From Janthinobacterium fluminis (lineage in GTDB: Bacteria; Pseudomonadota; Gammaproteobacteria; Burkholderiales; Burkholderiaceae_D): a stretch of DNA of 64,000 nt. The stretch covers positions 310,001 to 374,000 of the forward strand of contig NZ_JAQQXR010000006.1 in the NCBI RefSeq assembly GCF_028595325.1, read 5' to 3'. Shown here in pieces: positions 53,681 through 64,000 of this stretch; within the stretch, counting starts at the first letter, position 1; each line of letters begins with the position of its first letter. A program made the translations under genes and the position numbers. The notes beneath the pieces were generated by a model. That model was not told the DNA's origin and did no database searches. It was given only the letters and a program-made list of their open reading frames with translations.

Positions 53681-56215
53681 TCAGGCCTCGCGCAGCGTTT
53701 GCAGCGGCGGCTGGCGCAATACATTGCGCAGCCCCAGCCAGCCGCCGGCGATCGCGCACGCGGCCCCCGCCAGCAAGCCGGCCAGCCACACGCCGGCGCC
53801 GCCGCTCCAGTCGAACTTGAACTGGTAGGTCGCCAGCGCCCAGCCCATCGCCGACGCGCCGGCCGCCGCCAGCAGGCCGGCCAGGGCGCCCACCAGCGCG
53901 AACTCGATCAACTGCGCCTGCGCCAGCTGGCGCCGGGTCGCCCCCAGCGCGCGCAGCAGGCCGGCCTCGCGGCTGCGCTCGTCCTGCGAGCCCATCAGCG
54001 CGGCGTACAGCACCAGCACGCCGGCCGCCAGCGTGAACGAAAACAGGAACTCGACGGCCGTGACGACTTGTTCGAGCACGGCCTGCACCTGCCTGAGCAC
54101 GCCGCCGACGTCGATCACCGTCAGGTTCGGATAGTCGCGCGTCAGCGCATTGCCCAGCGCCGCCTGGCGCGCCGGCAGGTGGAAGGCGGTGATCCAGCTT
54201 TGCGGCGTGTCGGCCATCGCCGCCGGGTTGATGATGACGAAGAAATTCACCTTCATCGAGCCCCATTCCAGCTTGCGCAAGCTGGTCACGGCCGCCTCGA
54301 CGGGCGTGCCGGCGATGTCGAAGCGCAGCCGGTCGCCCAGCTTCAGCTTCAGCGTCTTGGCGATGCCCTCCTCGACCGAAGCCTCGGCCGGCGCGCCGGC
54401 CTGGTCGGCGAACCACTTGCCGGCGACGATGCGGTTTTGCTCCTGCATCTGCGCCATCGTCGACAGGTTGAACTCGCGCTCGGCCAGGTTGCGGGCGCGC
54501 TCCTCGGCATAGGTGTCGGGCGTGATGGCCGCGCCGTTCACGGCCACCAGACGGCCCCGTATCATCGGATACAGCGGCGCGTTGGCGACGCCGGCGCCGG
54601 CCAGGCGGCGCGCGATGTCGTCCTTCTGCTCGGGCTGGATATTGATGATGAAGCGGTTCGGCGCGTCCGCCGGCGTGGCGCTGCGCCAGGCGCCCATCAG
54701 GTCGCCGCGCACCACCGTCAGCAGCAGCAAGGCCATCAGGCCCAGCGCCAGCGCCACGATTTGCACGATGCTGGCGCCGGGGCGGCGCTGCAGCGACGTC
54801 ACGGCGAAGCGCCAGCTCTGGTGGCGCAGAGCGCCGCGCAGCGTCTTCAGCGACTTCAGGCCCAGCCAGCCGCTCAGCGCGAACAGCGCGAAGCCGCCCA
54901 GGAAGCCCAGCGCCGTCAGCAGCGCCAGCTGGACGTCGCCGGCCTGCCACAGCAGCAGCACGACGAAGCTGCACAGGCCCAGGCCATAGCTCAGCAGCGC
55001 CAGCGGCTGCGGCGCGTCCTGCTCGCGGCGGATCACGCGGTTGTGCGGCACATTGCGCAGCTGCAGGATGGGCGGCAGCGCGAAACCGATCAGCAGCAGC
55101 ATGCCGGTGGCCACGCCCTGCACGGCCGGCAGCGCCGAGACGGGCGGCAAATCGCTCTGCACCAGCTTGCCCAGCAATTCCAGCAGCACCAGGTGGCCGC
55201 CGAAGCCGACGGCCACGCCGAGCGCGCTGCCGGCCAGGCCCACCAGCAGGAATTCGATCAGGTACAGGGCCGTCACCTGGTTTTGCGTCAGGCCCAGGCA
55301 GCGCAGCATGGCGCAGGCGTCGACGTGGCGCAGCATGAAGCGCCGCGCCGCCATCGCCACGGCCACGGCCGCCAGCATGGCCGACAGCAGCCCGACCAGC
55401 GACAGGAAGCGGTCGGCCCGCTCCAGCGTCGACTGCATCTCCGGCCGGCCCGACTCCAGCGAGTCGATGCGCACGCCCTTGACGGCGGCGCTCTTGATGT
55501 GCGCCTCCAGCCAGCGCCGGTAGGCGGCGACGGCGCCCTCGCCGCCCTGGGCCGGCGCCGCCAGCAGCAGCCGGTAGGTCACGCGCGAGCCCGTCTGCAC
55601 CAGGCCCGTGGCGTCGAGCTCGCTCAGCGGCAGCATCACGCGCGGCGCGAAATTCAGGAAGGCGGCGCCGCGGTCGGGCTCGCTGGCGATCAGTTGCGCG
55701 ATCGTGAAGCGCCGCTCGCCCAGCCGGATGGTGTCGCCGACGGCCGCCTTCAAGCCAGTCAGGATGGCGGCGTCGACCCAGACGGTGCCGGGCGCCGGAA
55801 TGGCCTGCGTGGCGCTGCCGTCGGCCTCGCCGGCGCGCTCCGGCGAGGTGGTGATCTTCACCTTGCCGCGCAGCGGATAGCCGGCCGAGACGGCCTTGAT
55901 GGAGGCCAGTTGCGACTGCGACTGCTCGCCCTCGCCGGCCTGCGCCATGCTGGGGAAGACCACCGTGTGCGCCATCGCCAGGCCGCGCCGCGCCGCCTCG
56001 GCGCGCCAGGCCGGAGGAATCGGGTTGTCGGCGTTGACGACCAGGTCGGCGCCGAGCAACTGGTGGGCGTCGCGGTTCAGGCCGGCGCGCAGGCGGTCGA
56101 CGAAGAAGCCCACGGCCGACAGGGCGGCGACGGCGACGATCAGCGCCACCAGCAGGAAACGCAACTGGCCGGCGCGCCAGTCGCGGCCGGTCATTTTCAG
56201 GGAGAGGCTCAACAT
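53681..56215 (-). CDS. FtsX-like ABC transporter permease (YbbP type)
   Basis: An 844-aa permease with about ten helices: one near the N-terminus (FLLVALIVAVAALSAVGFFV), a first FtsX block around 265-400, a middle set, and a C-terminal FtsX block (AGVLVLYAALMGSQDERSRE and LLRALGATRRQLAQAQLIEF). Large periplasmic MacB-like domains lie between. It resembles YbbP, the partner of the ATPase YbbA, which is not in this window. The start is the ATG at 56215. Substrate unknown; possibly lipoprotein or lipid-related. Confidence 0.85.
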   Translation of the reverse strand: MLSLSLKMTGRDWRAGQLRFLLVALIVAVAALSAVGFFVDRLRAGLNRDAHQLLGADLVVNADNPIPPAWRAEAARRGLAMAHTVVFPSMAQAGEGEQSQSQLASIKAVSAGYPLRGKVKITTSPERAGEADGSATQAIPAPGTVWVDAAILTGLKAAVGDTIRLGERRFTIAQLIASEPDRGAAFLNFAPRVMLPLSELDATGLVQTGSRVTYRLLLAAPAQGGEGAVAAYRRWLEAHIKSAAVKGVRIDSLESGRPEMQSTLERADRFLSLVGLLSAMLAAVAVAMAARRFMLRHVDACAMLRCLGLTQNQVTALYLIEFLLVGLAGSALGVAVGFGGHLVLLELLGKLVQSDLPPVSALPAVQGVATGMLLLIGFALPPILQLRNVPHNRVIRREQDAPQPLALLSYGLGLCSFVVLLLWQAGDVQLALLTALGFLGGFALFALSGWLGLKSLKTLRGALRHQSWRFAVTSLQRRPGASIVQIVALALGLMALLLLTVVRGDLMGAWRSATPADAPNRFIINIQPEQKDDIARRLAGAGVANAPLYPMIRGRLVAVNGAAITPDTYAEERARNLAEREFNLSTMAQMQEQNRIVAGKWFADQAGAPAEASVEEGIAKTLKLKLGDRLRFDIAGTPVEAAVTSLRKLEWGSMKVNFFVIINPAAMADTPQSWITAFHLPARQAALGNALTRDYPNLTVIDVGGVLRQVQAVLEQVVTAVEFLFSFTLAAGVLVLYAALMGSQDERSREAGLLRALGATRRQLAQAQLIEFALVGALAGLLAAAGASAMGWALATYQFKFDWSGGAGVWLAGLLAGAACAIAGGWLGLRNVLRQPPLQTLREA

Positions 56216-56275
56216 CGGTGGTTCCAGGCGGGATGGACGGGCCGGCAAGCGCGCTTGCCGGCGGGCGCCGCGTCG

Positions 56276-57818
<1,543 letters not shown>

Positions 57819-59741
57819 ATGACCATTTTTGACAACTACGCAGCACGCTACGAACGCACCCGGGAAGAGGAAATGTCCTTGTCCGAATACCTGGCACTGT
57901 GCAAGAAAGACCGCCTCACCTACGCCAGCGCGCCCGAGCGCATGCTGGCCGCCATCGGCGAACCTAGCCTGGTCGACACCCGCAACGACACGCGCCTGTC
58001 GCGCATCTTCGCCAACAAGGTCATCAAGATCTACCCCGCCTTCCGCGACTTCTACGGCACCGAGGAAGTGATCGAGCAAGTGGTGTCCTACTTCCGCCAC
58101 GCGGCCCAGGGATTGGAAGAGCGCAAGCAAATCCTCTACCTGCTGGGACCGGTGGGCGGCGGCAAATCCTCGATCGCCGAAAAGCTCAAGTCGCTGATGG
58201 AGCACGTCCCCTTCTACTGCCTGAAAGGCTCGCCCGTCAACGAGTCGCCGCTGGGCCTGTTCAACGAGGAGGAGGACGGCGTCATCATGGAAGAGGACTA
58301 CGGCATCCCGCGCCGCTACCTGCGCAACATCCCCTCGCCCTGGGCCGTCAAGCGCCTGCACGAATACAACGGCGACATCAACCAGTTCCGCGTCGTCAAG
58401 CGCTACCCCTCGGTGCTCAAGCAAATCGCCATCTCGAAAACCGAGCCGGGCGACGAGAACAACCAGGACATTTCCTCGCTGGTGGGCAAGGTCGACATCC
58501 GCAAGCTGGAAGACTACGCCCAGGACGATCCGGACGCCTACAGTTATTCGGGCGGCCTGTGCCTGGCCAACCAGGGCTTGATGGAATTCGTCGAAATGTT
58601 CAAGGCGCCCATCAAGGTGCTGCACCCGCTGCTGACGGCCACCCAGGAGGGCAACTACAAGGGCACCGAGGGCTTCGGCGCCATTCCCTTCGACGGCATC
58701 ATCCTGGCCCACTCCAACGAGTCCGAGTGGAAGACCTTCAAGAACAACCGCAACAACGAGGCTTTCCTCGACCGCATCTACATCGTCAAGGTGCCCTACT
58801 GCCTGCGCGTCACCGACGAGATCAAGATCTACGACAAGCTGGTGGCCAATTCCTCGCTGCTGAAGGCGCCGTGCGCGCCCGGCACGCTGAAGATGATGGC
58901 CCAGTTCGCCATCCTGTCGCGCCTGAAGGATCCGGAAAACTCCAGCATCTTCAGCAAGATGCTCATCTACGACGGCGAAAACCTCAAGGACACGGACCCG
59001 AAGGCCAAGTCCATGCACGAGTATGTCGACTACGCCGGCGTCGACGAGGGCATGAACGGCCTGTCGACCCGCTTCGCCTTCAAGATTTTGTCGAAGGTGT
59101 TCAACTTCGACACCACCGAGGTGGCGGCCAACCCCGTGCACCTGCTGTATGTGCTGGAGCAGCAGGTGGAGCGCGAGCAATTCCCGCCGGAAACCGAGCA
59201 GCGCTACTTCTCCTATATCAAGGAGCACCTGGCGCAGCGCTACGTCGAGTTCATCGGCAAGGAAATCCAGACCGCCTACCTGGAGAGCTATTCCGAGTAC
59301 GGCCAGAACATCTTCGACCGCTATGTCACCTTCGCCGATTTCTGGATACAGGACCAGGAATACCGCGACCCGGACACGGGCGAAAGCTTCGACCGCGAAT
59401 CGCTCAACAACGAACTGGAAAAAATCGAAAAGCCGGCGGGGATTTCCAATCCGAAAGACTTCCGCAACGAGATCGTCAACTTCGGCCTGCGCGCCCGCGC
59501 CTCCAACGGCGGCAAGAACCCGGCCTGGACCAGCTATGAGAAATTCCGCACGGTGATCGAGAAGAAAATGTTCTCGAACACCGAGGAATTGCTGCCGGTG
59601 ATCTCGTTCAACGCCAAGGCCAGCGCCGACGACGCCAACAAGCATGCCGACTTCGTCGCCCGCATGGTCGAAAAAGGCTATACGGCCAAGCAGGTGCGGC
59701 TGCTGTGCGAATGGTATCTGCGCGTGCGCAAGTCATCCTAG
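57819..59741 (+). CDS. prkA: PrkA/YeaG serine kinase (AAA-type)
   Basis: A 640-aa protein of the PrkA family. The AAA domain P-loop is YLLGPVGGGKSSIAEKL (about residues 104-120). The C-terminal kinase-like domain has ADFWIQDQEYRDPDTGESF and ends near LRVRKSS. The start at 57819 has AAAGGA 7 bases upstream. It is first in a three-gene set (prkA, yeaH, spoVR) that in E. coli (YeaG, YeaH, YcgB) helps in sustained nitrogen and other stress. Biochemical targets are not settled. Confidence 0.95.
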   Translation: MTIFDNYAARYERTREEEMSLSEYLALCKKDRLTYASAPERMLAAIGEPSLVDTRNDTRLSRIFANKVIKIYPAFRDFYGTEEVIEQVVSYFRHAAQGLEERKQILYLLGPVGGGKSSIAEKLKSLMEHVPFYCLKGSPVNESPLGLFNEEEDGVIMEEDYGIPRRYLRNIPSPWAVKRLHEYNGDINQFRVVKRYPSVLKQIAISKTEPGDENNQDISSLVGKVDIRKLEDYAQDDPDAYSYSGGLCLANQGLMEFVEMFKAPIKVLHPLLTATQEGNYKGTEGFGAIPFDGIILAHSNESEWKTFKNNRNNEAFLDRIYIVKVPYCLRVTDEIKIYDKLVANSSLLKAPCAPGTLKMMAQFAILSRLKDPENSSIFSKMLIYDGENLKDTDPKAKSMHEYVDYAGVDEGMNGLSTRFAFKILSKVFNFDTTEVAANPVHLLYVLEQQVEREQFPPETEQRYFSYIKEHLAQRYVEFIGKEIQTAYLESYSEYGQNIFDRYVTFADFWIQDQEYRDPDTGESFDRESLNNELEKIEKPAGISNPKDFRNEIVNFGLRARASNGGKNPAWTSYEKFRTVIEKKMFSNTEELLPVISFNAKASADDANKHADFVARMVEKGYTAKQVRLLCEWYLRVRKSS

Positions 59742-59918
59742 GCGGACGCGGGGACCAGCCGGGCGGCACGGGCGGGACGGTGCAGGGACAGGCGGCGGCC
59801 GCCGCCGTTCCGCCCCCAGCGCCCGTGCTTGATTTTTGCGGCGTCCGCCACCTCGGCCCGACGGCGGCGGCCGCCGCCCCGGACCGAGCGCCGCACACCT
59901 TGCAGCAGGAGGCATGTT

Positions 59919-61187
59919 TTGACTTACCTCATCGACCGTCGTTTGCAGAGCAAGAACAAGTCCGCGGTCAACCGCGAGCGCTTCTTGCGGCGCTACAAGA
60001 GTCAGATCAAGGATGCGGTGGGGCGCGCCATCAAGGGCCGCTCGATCACCGACATTGAAAATGGCGAGAAGGTGTCGATCCCCGTCAAGGACGTGGGCGA
60101 GCCCTCGTTCGGCCACGCCCACGGCGGCGTGTGGGAAACCATCAACCCGGGCAACAAGGAATACCAGAAGGGCGACCAGATCAACCGCCCCAAGGGCGGC
60201 GCCGGCGCCGGCCGCGGCAAGGCCGGCAATAGCGAGCAACTGAGCGAGGACGATTTCATCTTCGAACTGTCGCGCGAAGAATTCATGAACTATTTCTTCG
60301 AAGACCTGGAACTGCCGCACATGGTCAAGACCCAGTTGACGGCCACCACGGAGTTCAAGAACCAGCGCGCCGGCTACAATATGTCGGGCACGCCGTCCAA
60401 CATCCACGTGCTGCGCTCGCTGCGCGGCGCGCTGGGGCGGCGCATCGCCGTCGGCGGCAGCTCGCGCAAGCGCGTCATCGAGGCCGAGCGCGAACTGGCC
60501 GAGATCCTGCTGCTGGGCGCGCCCGACGACGACGCCCGCGTCCTCGAACTGCGCCGCCTGATCCACCACCTGCACACGCGCCTGCTGGCCATCCCCTTCA
60601 TCGACCCCTTCGACCTGCGCTACAGCAACCGCATCAAGGTGCCCAAGCCGATGACCCAGGCCGTGATGTTCTGCATCATGGACGTCTCCGGCTCCATGGA
60701 CGAGAGCCGCAAGGACACGGCCAAGCGCTTCTTCATCCTGCTCTACCTCTTCCTCAAGCGCGCCTACGACAAGATCGAGGTGGTCTTCATCCGCCACCAC
60801 ACGGCCGCCGCCGAGGTCGACGAAAACGAGTTCTTCAACTCGCGCGAATCGGGCGGCACCGTCGTCTCCTCGGCCCTGCACCTGCTCAACGGCATCCTCG
60901 AAGAGCGCTACGGCGCCGGCCAGTGGAACAGCTACGTGGCCCAGGCCTCCGACGGCGACAACTGGGACAACGACTCGGTGCTGTGCCGCCAGTTGCTCAT
61001 CAACACCATCATGCCCAAGGTGCAGTACTACACCTATGTCGAGATCACCGACGGGCCGCAGCAAAACCTGTGGGAGCAATACGCGCAAATCGCCGACCAC
61101 CACCCGCACTTCGCCATGCAGAAAATTGTCACGCCGGCCGACATCTACCCGGTGTTCCGCGAACTGTTCAAAAAACAGGTCAAATGA
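59919..61187 (+). CDS. yeaH: YeaH/DUF444 von Willebrand-like protein
   Basis: A 422-aa partner of PrkA. The N-terminus (TYLIDRRLQSKNKSAVNRER) and VMFCIMDVSGSMDESRKDTA, a MIDAS-type metal site, identify the family, as do FIRHHTAAAEVDENEFFNSR and QASDGDNWDNDSVLCRQLL. The start is TTG at 59919 with AGGAGG 6 bases before it; the nearby ATG is out of frame and soon stops. Its TGA overlaps the spoVR ATG. A 177-base GC-rich gap separates it from prkA. Confidence 0.94.
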   Translation: MTYLIDRRLQSKNKSAVNRERFLRRYKSQIKDAVGRAIKGRSITDIENGEKVSIPVKDVGEPSFGHAHGGVWETINPGNKEYQKGDQINRPKGGAGAGRGKAGNSEQLSEDDFIFELSREEFMNYFFEDLELPHMVKTQLTATTEFKNQRAGYNMSGTPSNIHVLRSLRGALGRRIAVGGSSRKRVIEAERELAEILLLGAPDDDARVLELRRLIHHLHTRLLAIPFIDPFDLRYSNRIKVPKPMTQAVMFCIMDVSGSMDESRKDTAKRFFILLYLFLKRAYDKIEVVFIRHHTAAAEVDENEFFNSRESGGTVVSSALHLLNGILEERYGAGQWNSYVAQASDGDNWDNDSVLCRQLLINTIMPKVQYYTYVEITDGPQQNLWEQYAQIADHHPHFAMQKIVTPADIYPVFRELFKKQVK

Positions 61188-62725
61188 TGAACATGATGAC
61201 GACCAAACCCGTGCACCCGCGCGCCCTGCCCGAACAGTCGGAATGGACCTTCGAGCTGATCGAGCAAGCCCACGAGGAAATCCGCCGCGTCGCCGGCGAA
61301 TTCGGCCTCGACACCTACCCGAACCAGCTGGAAATCATCACCGCCGAGCAGATGATGGACGCCTACACCTCGGTCGGCATGCCGGTGTCCTACAACCACT
61401 GGTCCTTCGGCAAGCACTTCCTGTCGACGGAAAAAAGCTACAAGCGCGGCCAGATGGGCCTGGCCTATGAAATCGTCATCAACTCGAACCCCTGCATCGC
61501 CTACCTGATGGAGGAAAACAGCCTGACCATGCAGGCGCTGGTGATCGCCCACGCGGCCTACGGCCACAACTCCTTCTTCAAGGGCAACTACCTGTTCCGC
61601 ACCTGGACCGACGCCGACGCCATCATCGACTACATGGTCTTCGCCAAGAACTACATCAGCGAATGCGAACAGCGCCACGGCGTCGACGCCGTCGAACTGC
61701 TGCTCGACTCTTGCCACGCCATCCAGAACTACGGCGTCGACCGCTACAAGCGCCCGGCCAAGCTGTCGATGACCCAGGAATACGCCAAGCAGAAGGAACG
61801 CGAAGCCTATGTGCAATCGCAGATCAACGAATTGTGGCGCACCGTGCCGCGGCGCGACGAGGAGGAGGTCAGCAAGGCGGCGCCGCGCTTCCCCCCCGAG
61901 CCCGAGGAAAACCTGCTGTACTTCATCGAAAAATACGCGCCGCTGCTGGAGCCGTGGCAGCGCGAGATGGTGCGCATCGTGCGCAAGATTTCCCAGTACT
62001 TCTACCCGCAGCGCCAGACCCAGGTGATGAACGAGGGCTGGGCCACGTTCTGGCACTACACCATACTCAACAAGCTCTACGACGAAGGCGTCGTCGGCGA
62101 CGGCTTCATGATGGAGTTTTTGAAGAGCCACACCAACGTCGTCTACCAGCCGCCCGTCACCAGCCCCTACTACAGCGGCATCAACCCCTACGCGCTGGGC
62201 TTCGCCATGATGACGGACATCCGCCGCATCTGCGAACACCCGAGCGAAGAAGACCGGGCCTGGTTCCCGACCATCGCCGGCAGCGACTGGCGCAAGACGC
62301 TGGACTTCGCGATGCGCAATTTCAAGGATGAGAGCTTCATCGCCCAATACCTGTCGCCCCGGCTGATACGCGAATTCCACTTCTTCGCCGTGCTCGACGA
62401 CGACAAGAACGAGAAGCTGGCCGTGTCCGCCATCCACGACGAGGCCGGCTACCGCTATGTGCGCCAGCAACTGGCCGAGCAGTACAACCTGGGCAACCGC
62501 GAGCCGAACATCCAGGTCTGGTCCGTCAACACCCGCGACGACCGCGCGCTGACGCTGCGCCACACGCAGTTCCAGCGCCGCCCCCTGAGCCAGCAGGCCG
62601 AGGAGGTGCTCAAGCACGTCGCGCGGCTGTGGGGCTTCGACGTCCACCTCGACACCGTCGACCCCGCCGGCAACATCCTCAGCACGATCGAGTGCAAGCG
62701 CGAGAAGCGCGCCCGCAACGCCTGA
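61184..62725 (+). CDS. SpoVR/YcgB family protein
   Basis: A 513-aa SpoVR-family protein. Signatures include MPVSYNHWSFGKHFLSTEKS, AYLMEENSLTMQALVIAHA and VMNEGWATFWHYTILNKLYD, with several conserved His/Glu that could bind metal. It overlaps yeaH by 4 bases (ATGA), so the three-gene set is translationally linked. In spore formers the homolog affects the spore cortex; in proteobacteria a stress role with PrkA/YeaH is likely. An alternative start at 61187 is possible. Confidence 0.94.
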   Translation: MMNMMTTKPVHPRALPEQSEWTFELIEQAHEEIRRVAGEFGLDTYPNQLEIITAEQMMDAYTSVGMPVSYNHWSFGKHFLSTEKSYKRGQMGLAYEIVINSNPCIAYLMEENSLTMQALVIAHAAYGHNSFFKGNYLFRTWTDADAIIDYMVFAKNYISECEQRHGVDAVELLLDSCHAIQNYGVDRYKRPAKLSMTQEYAKQKEREAYVQSQINELWRTVPRRDEEEVSKAAPRFPPEPEENLLYFIEKYAPLLEPWQREMVRIVRKISQYFYPQRQTQVMNEGWATFWHYTILNKLYDEGVVGDGFMMEFLKSHTNVVYQPPVTSPYYSGINPYALGFAMMTDIRRICEHPSEEDRAWFPTIAGSDWRKTLDFAMRNFKDESFIAQYLSPRLIREFHFFAVLDDDKNEKLAVSAIHDEAGYRYVRQQLAEQYNLGNREPNIQVWSVNTRDDRALTLRHTQFQRRPLSQQAEEVLKHVARLWGFDVHLDTVDPAGNILSTIECKREKRARNA

Positions 62726-63074
62726 GTTCCGCCGCCGCACTATATATATGTATGTATGGGCGGCGGCGCCGTTTGACGCCGCGTAAACGGGGCGGCGGCG
62801 CGCCCGCCCCCCACCCATCCCCTGCCGCGCCGCCGCCGCGCGCGCGTCAACGCGCACATACGTGCTATTTATGCATTATTTTCGCGATGCGAGTATAGTC
62901 TGAAGAGGGGCGAAAAGCATAGCGCGCCGCTAGCATAAATTACCACTAGGCAATATCCTGCGCAAAATTTGACATCCGTTCGGCGGCATATTGCAAAATT
63001 TAATTTTGCCATTGGGAGGCATCGAAGAACATCCGAAACTTCATGACAACGTTGAGGAAAAATATTGTCCGATA

Positions 63075-63090
63075 GTCTATTTAAATAGAC
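63075..63090. promoter_or_regulatory. 16-base perfect palindrome, possible operator
   Basis: GTCTATTTAAATAGAC is fully self-complementary and lies about 110 bases before the tonB -10. It is not a Fur box that I recognise. A regulator cannot be named. Confidence 0.35.
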
Positions 63091-63200
63091 CAGATGCCAA
63101 CAAGCATGCGGCCGCCAGAGGGCTTTCGGAGGTCTGAAACCATGCGAAATTTAACCGGTTTTAGGCGTTAAAATTCTATGTGAAATAAAGTATTCGTATG

Positions 63201-63206
63201 TATAAT
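63201..63206 (+). promoter_or_regulatory. Candidate -10 of the tonB promoter
   Basis: A perfect TATAAT lies 91 bases before the tonB ATG. The -35 at the standard distance is weak, so activation by a factor is possible. Confidence 0.4.
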
Positions 63207-63296
63207 TCGCCGACGTCCCGGATGCGGCTGGAGGATTTTGCCGTCATTTAGGGGTTCAGTTGCAACAAAAAAGAGTTGGTATTGGAGAAAGCAGGC

Positions 63297-63956
63297 ATGA
63301 ATTTTTCGAACGAGAAGAGTACCGGGAAGAACTTTACAGGAGTCACTGTAGTCGTCCTGTTGCACGCCCTGGTCGCGTACGGGATCGTTACCGGCTTGGG
63401 TAAGCGTATGGTCGCAAAAATGACCGACGCTGTGGAGACCACAATTATCGAGGAAGTCAAACCGCCTCCGCCGAAAGACCTTCCACCGCCACCGCCGCCG
63501 CCTGAGATGAAAGCGCCCCCGCCGCCCTTCATTCCGCCAGTCGAGGTGAACGTACAGCAACCGCCGCCGCCGCAAAACGTGATCGCCAACACGACCACGG
63601 CCAAGCCGGCGAGCAACGAACTGGCTCGCCCAGCGCCACCGGCGGCGCCGGCGGCCCCTCCGGGTCCGGCCAAATCGGTGCACATCCCGGCCGTCGCCGA
63701 CATGAGCACCTGCGCCACGCCGGAGTATCCGAAGTCGTCGGCACGTAACGAAGAGACCGGCACGGTGACCTTGTCGTTCTTGATCGGCGTCGACGGCCGT
63801 GTTGCCGACTCGAAGGTGACCAAGTCGAGCGGTTTCAGGGATCTGGACAAAGCTGCAGTGAACGGAATCAGCAAATGCAAATTCAAGCCGGGCATGACCG
63901 ACGGCAAGCCTGAACAGGCCTGGATGCAGATGCAATACGTTTGGAAGCTGGATTAA
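63297..63956 (+). CDS. TonB-family energy transducer
   Basis: A 219-aa TonB-type protein. It has a short cytoplasmic N-terminus, one transmembrane helix (about residues 13-34, TGVTVVVLLHALVAYGIVTG), a Pro-rich periplasmic spacer (about 53-125, with repeated P-P-P-P) and the C-terminal TonB domain (GTVTLSFLIGVDGRVADSKV to AWMQMQYVWKL). It couples the proton gradient to outer-membrane receptors through ExbB/ExbD, which may follow beyond the window. The start is ATG 63297, with GGAG about 10 bases upstream. Confidence 0.9.
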   Translation: MNFSNEKSTGKNFTGVTVVVLLHALVAYGIVTGLGKRMVAKMTDAVETTIIEEVKPPPPKDLPPPPPPPEMKAPPPPFIPPVEVNVQQPPPPQNVIANTTTAKPASNELARPAPPAAPAAPPGPAKSVHIPAVADMSTCATPEYPKSSARNEETGTVTLSFLIGVDGRVADSKVTKSSGFRDLDKAAVNGISKCKFKPGMTDGKPEQAWMQMQYVWKLD

Positions 63957-64000
63957 AACCGGGACAGCCACACCGTCCCACACTGTGATTTCGTTGTCGT

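Larger units (their letters stand above)
62726..63296. other. Intergenic region before tonB with hairpin, palindrome and promoter
   Basis: About 570 bases without a supported gene. It starts with a GC stem (62731-62738 / 62760-62767) around an alternating TA/TG tract, which may terminate spoVR. From about 62850 it is A/T-rich, with two copies of GCAAAATTT (62962, 62992), the 16-base palindrome at 63075-63090, and a perfect -10 at 63201. Confidence 0.55.

Overview
The window is GC-rich chromosomal DNA from a flagellated betaproteobacterium, most likely Oxalobacteraceae (Massilia, Duganella or Janthinobacterium-like). This rests on several signs together: the flagellar gene order, an MHFG-type PEP-CTERM protein, a CqsA/LqsA/JqsA-type autoinducer locus, the rluC|rne gene neighbourhood, and an interspersed palindrome with GGGGACAGACC arms. 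No search could be run, so the genus is an inference.

Layout. (1) 1-8942, plus strand: the end of fliG, then fliHIJK and fliLMNOPQR (export ATPase, hook-length control, C-ring, export gate). (2) 9006-19868, minus strand: flgBCDEFGHIJKL (rod, hook, rings, hook-filament junction). flgA, flgM and flgN run the other way at 20051-21669. Class-3-type sigma-28 promoters are visible before flgM and before flgK. (3) 21748-30704, minus strand: flhB, flhA, an inserted Rpn/PD-(D/E)XK-type ORF, flhF, flhG, fliA, motC and motD (stator). (4) 30893-36761: an FAH-family hydrolase, an RsuA-type pseudouridine synthase, a 99-aa unknown protein, an S49 peptidase, a Rieske protein, a HAD phosphatase and rluC. (5) rne (RNase E) at 37447-40458 with a long structured leader and a clean terminator. 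(6) 40604-44943: chrA, moaA and a fused mobA-moeA gene (molybdenum cofactor synthesis). (7) 45162-49891: a PEP-CTERM protein, a class I CoA-transferase, rmuC and a truncated haemoglobin. (8) 49971-53667: an alpha-hydroxyketone type quorum-sensing locus (synthase, membrane histidine kinase, atypical response regulator) with a perfect FNR/Anr-type box midway between its two divergent start codons. (9) 53681-57289: an FtsX-type permease and an adenine/adenosine deaminase. (10) 57819-62725: the prkA-yeaH-spoVR stress operon. (11) 63297-63956: a TonB-family protein.

How it fits together. About the first 31 kb builds and controls the flagellum: FliA (sigma-28) and its anti-sigma factor FlgM are both here, and two visible FliA-type promoters drive late genes. 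The most interesting non-flagellar part is the quorum-sensing locus. Its control region suggests oxygen input, and the gene after the synthase on the same strand encodes a haem protein. Other points worth checking are the MobA-MoeA fusion, an FlhG with a degenerate P-loop, a low-complexity insert in FlgE, four copies of a covarying palindrome, and a near-consensus promoter with no obvious gene.
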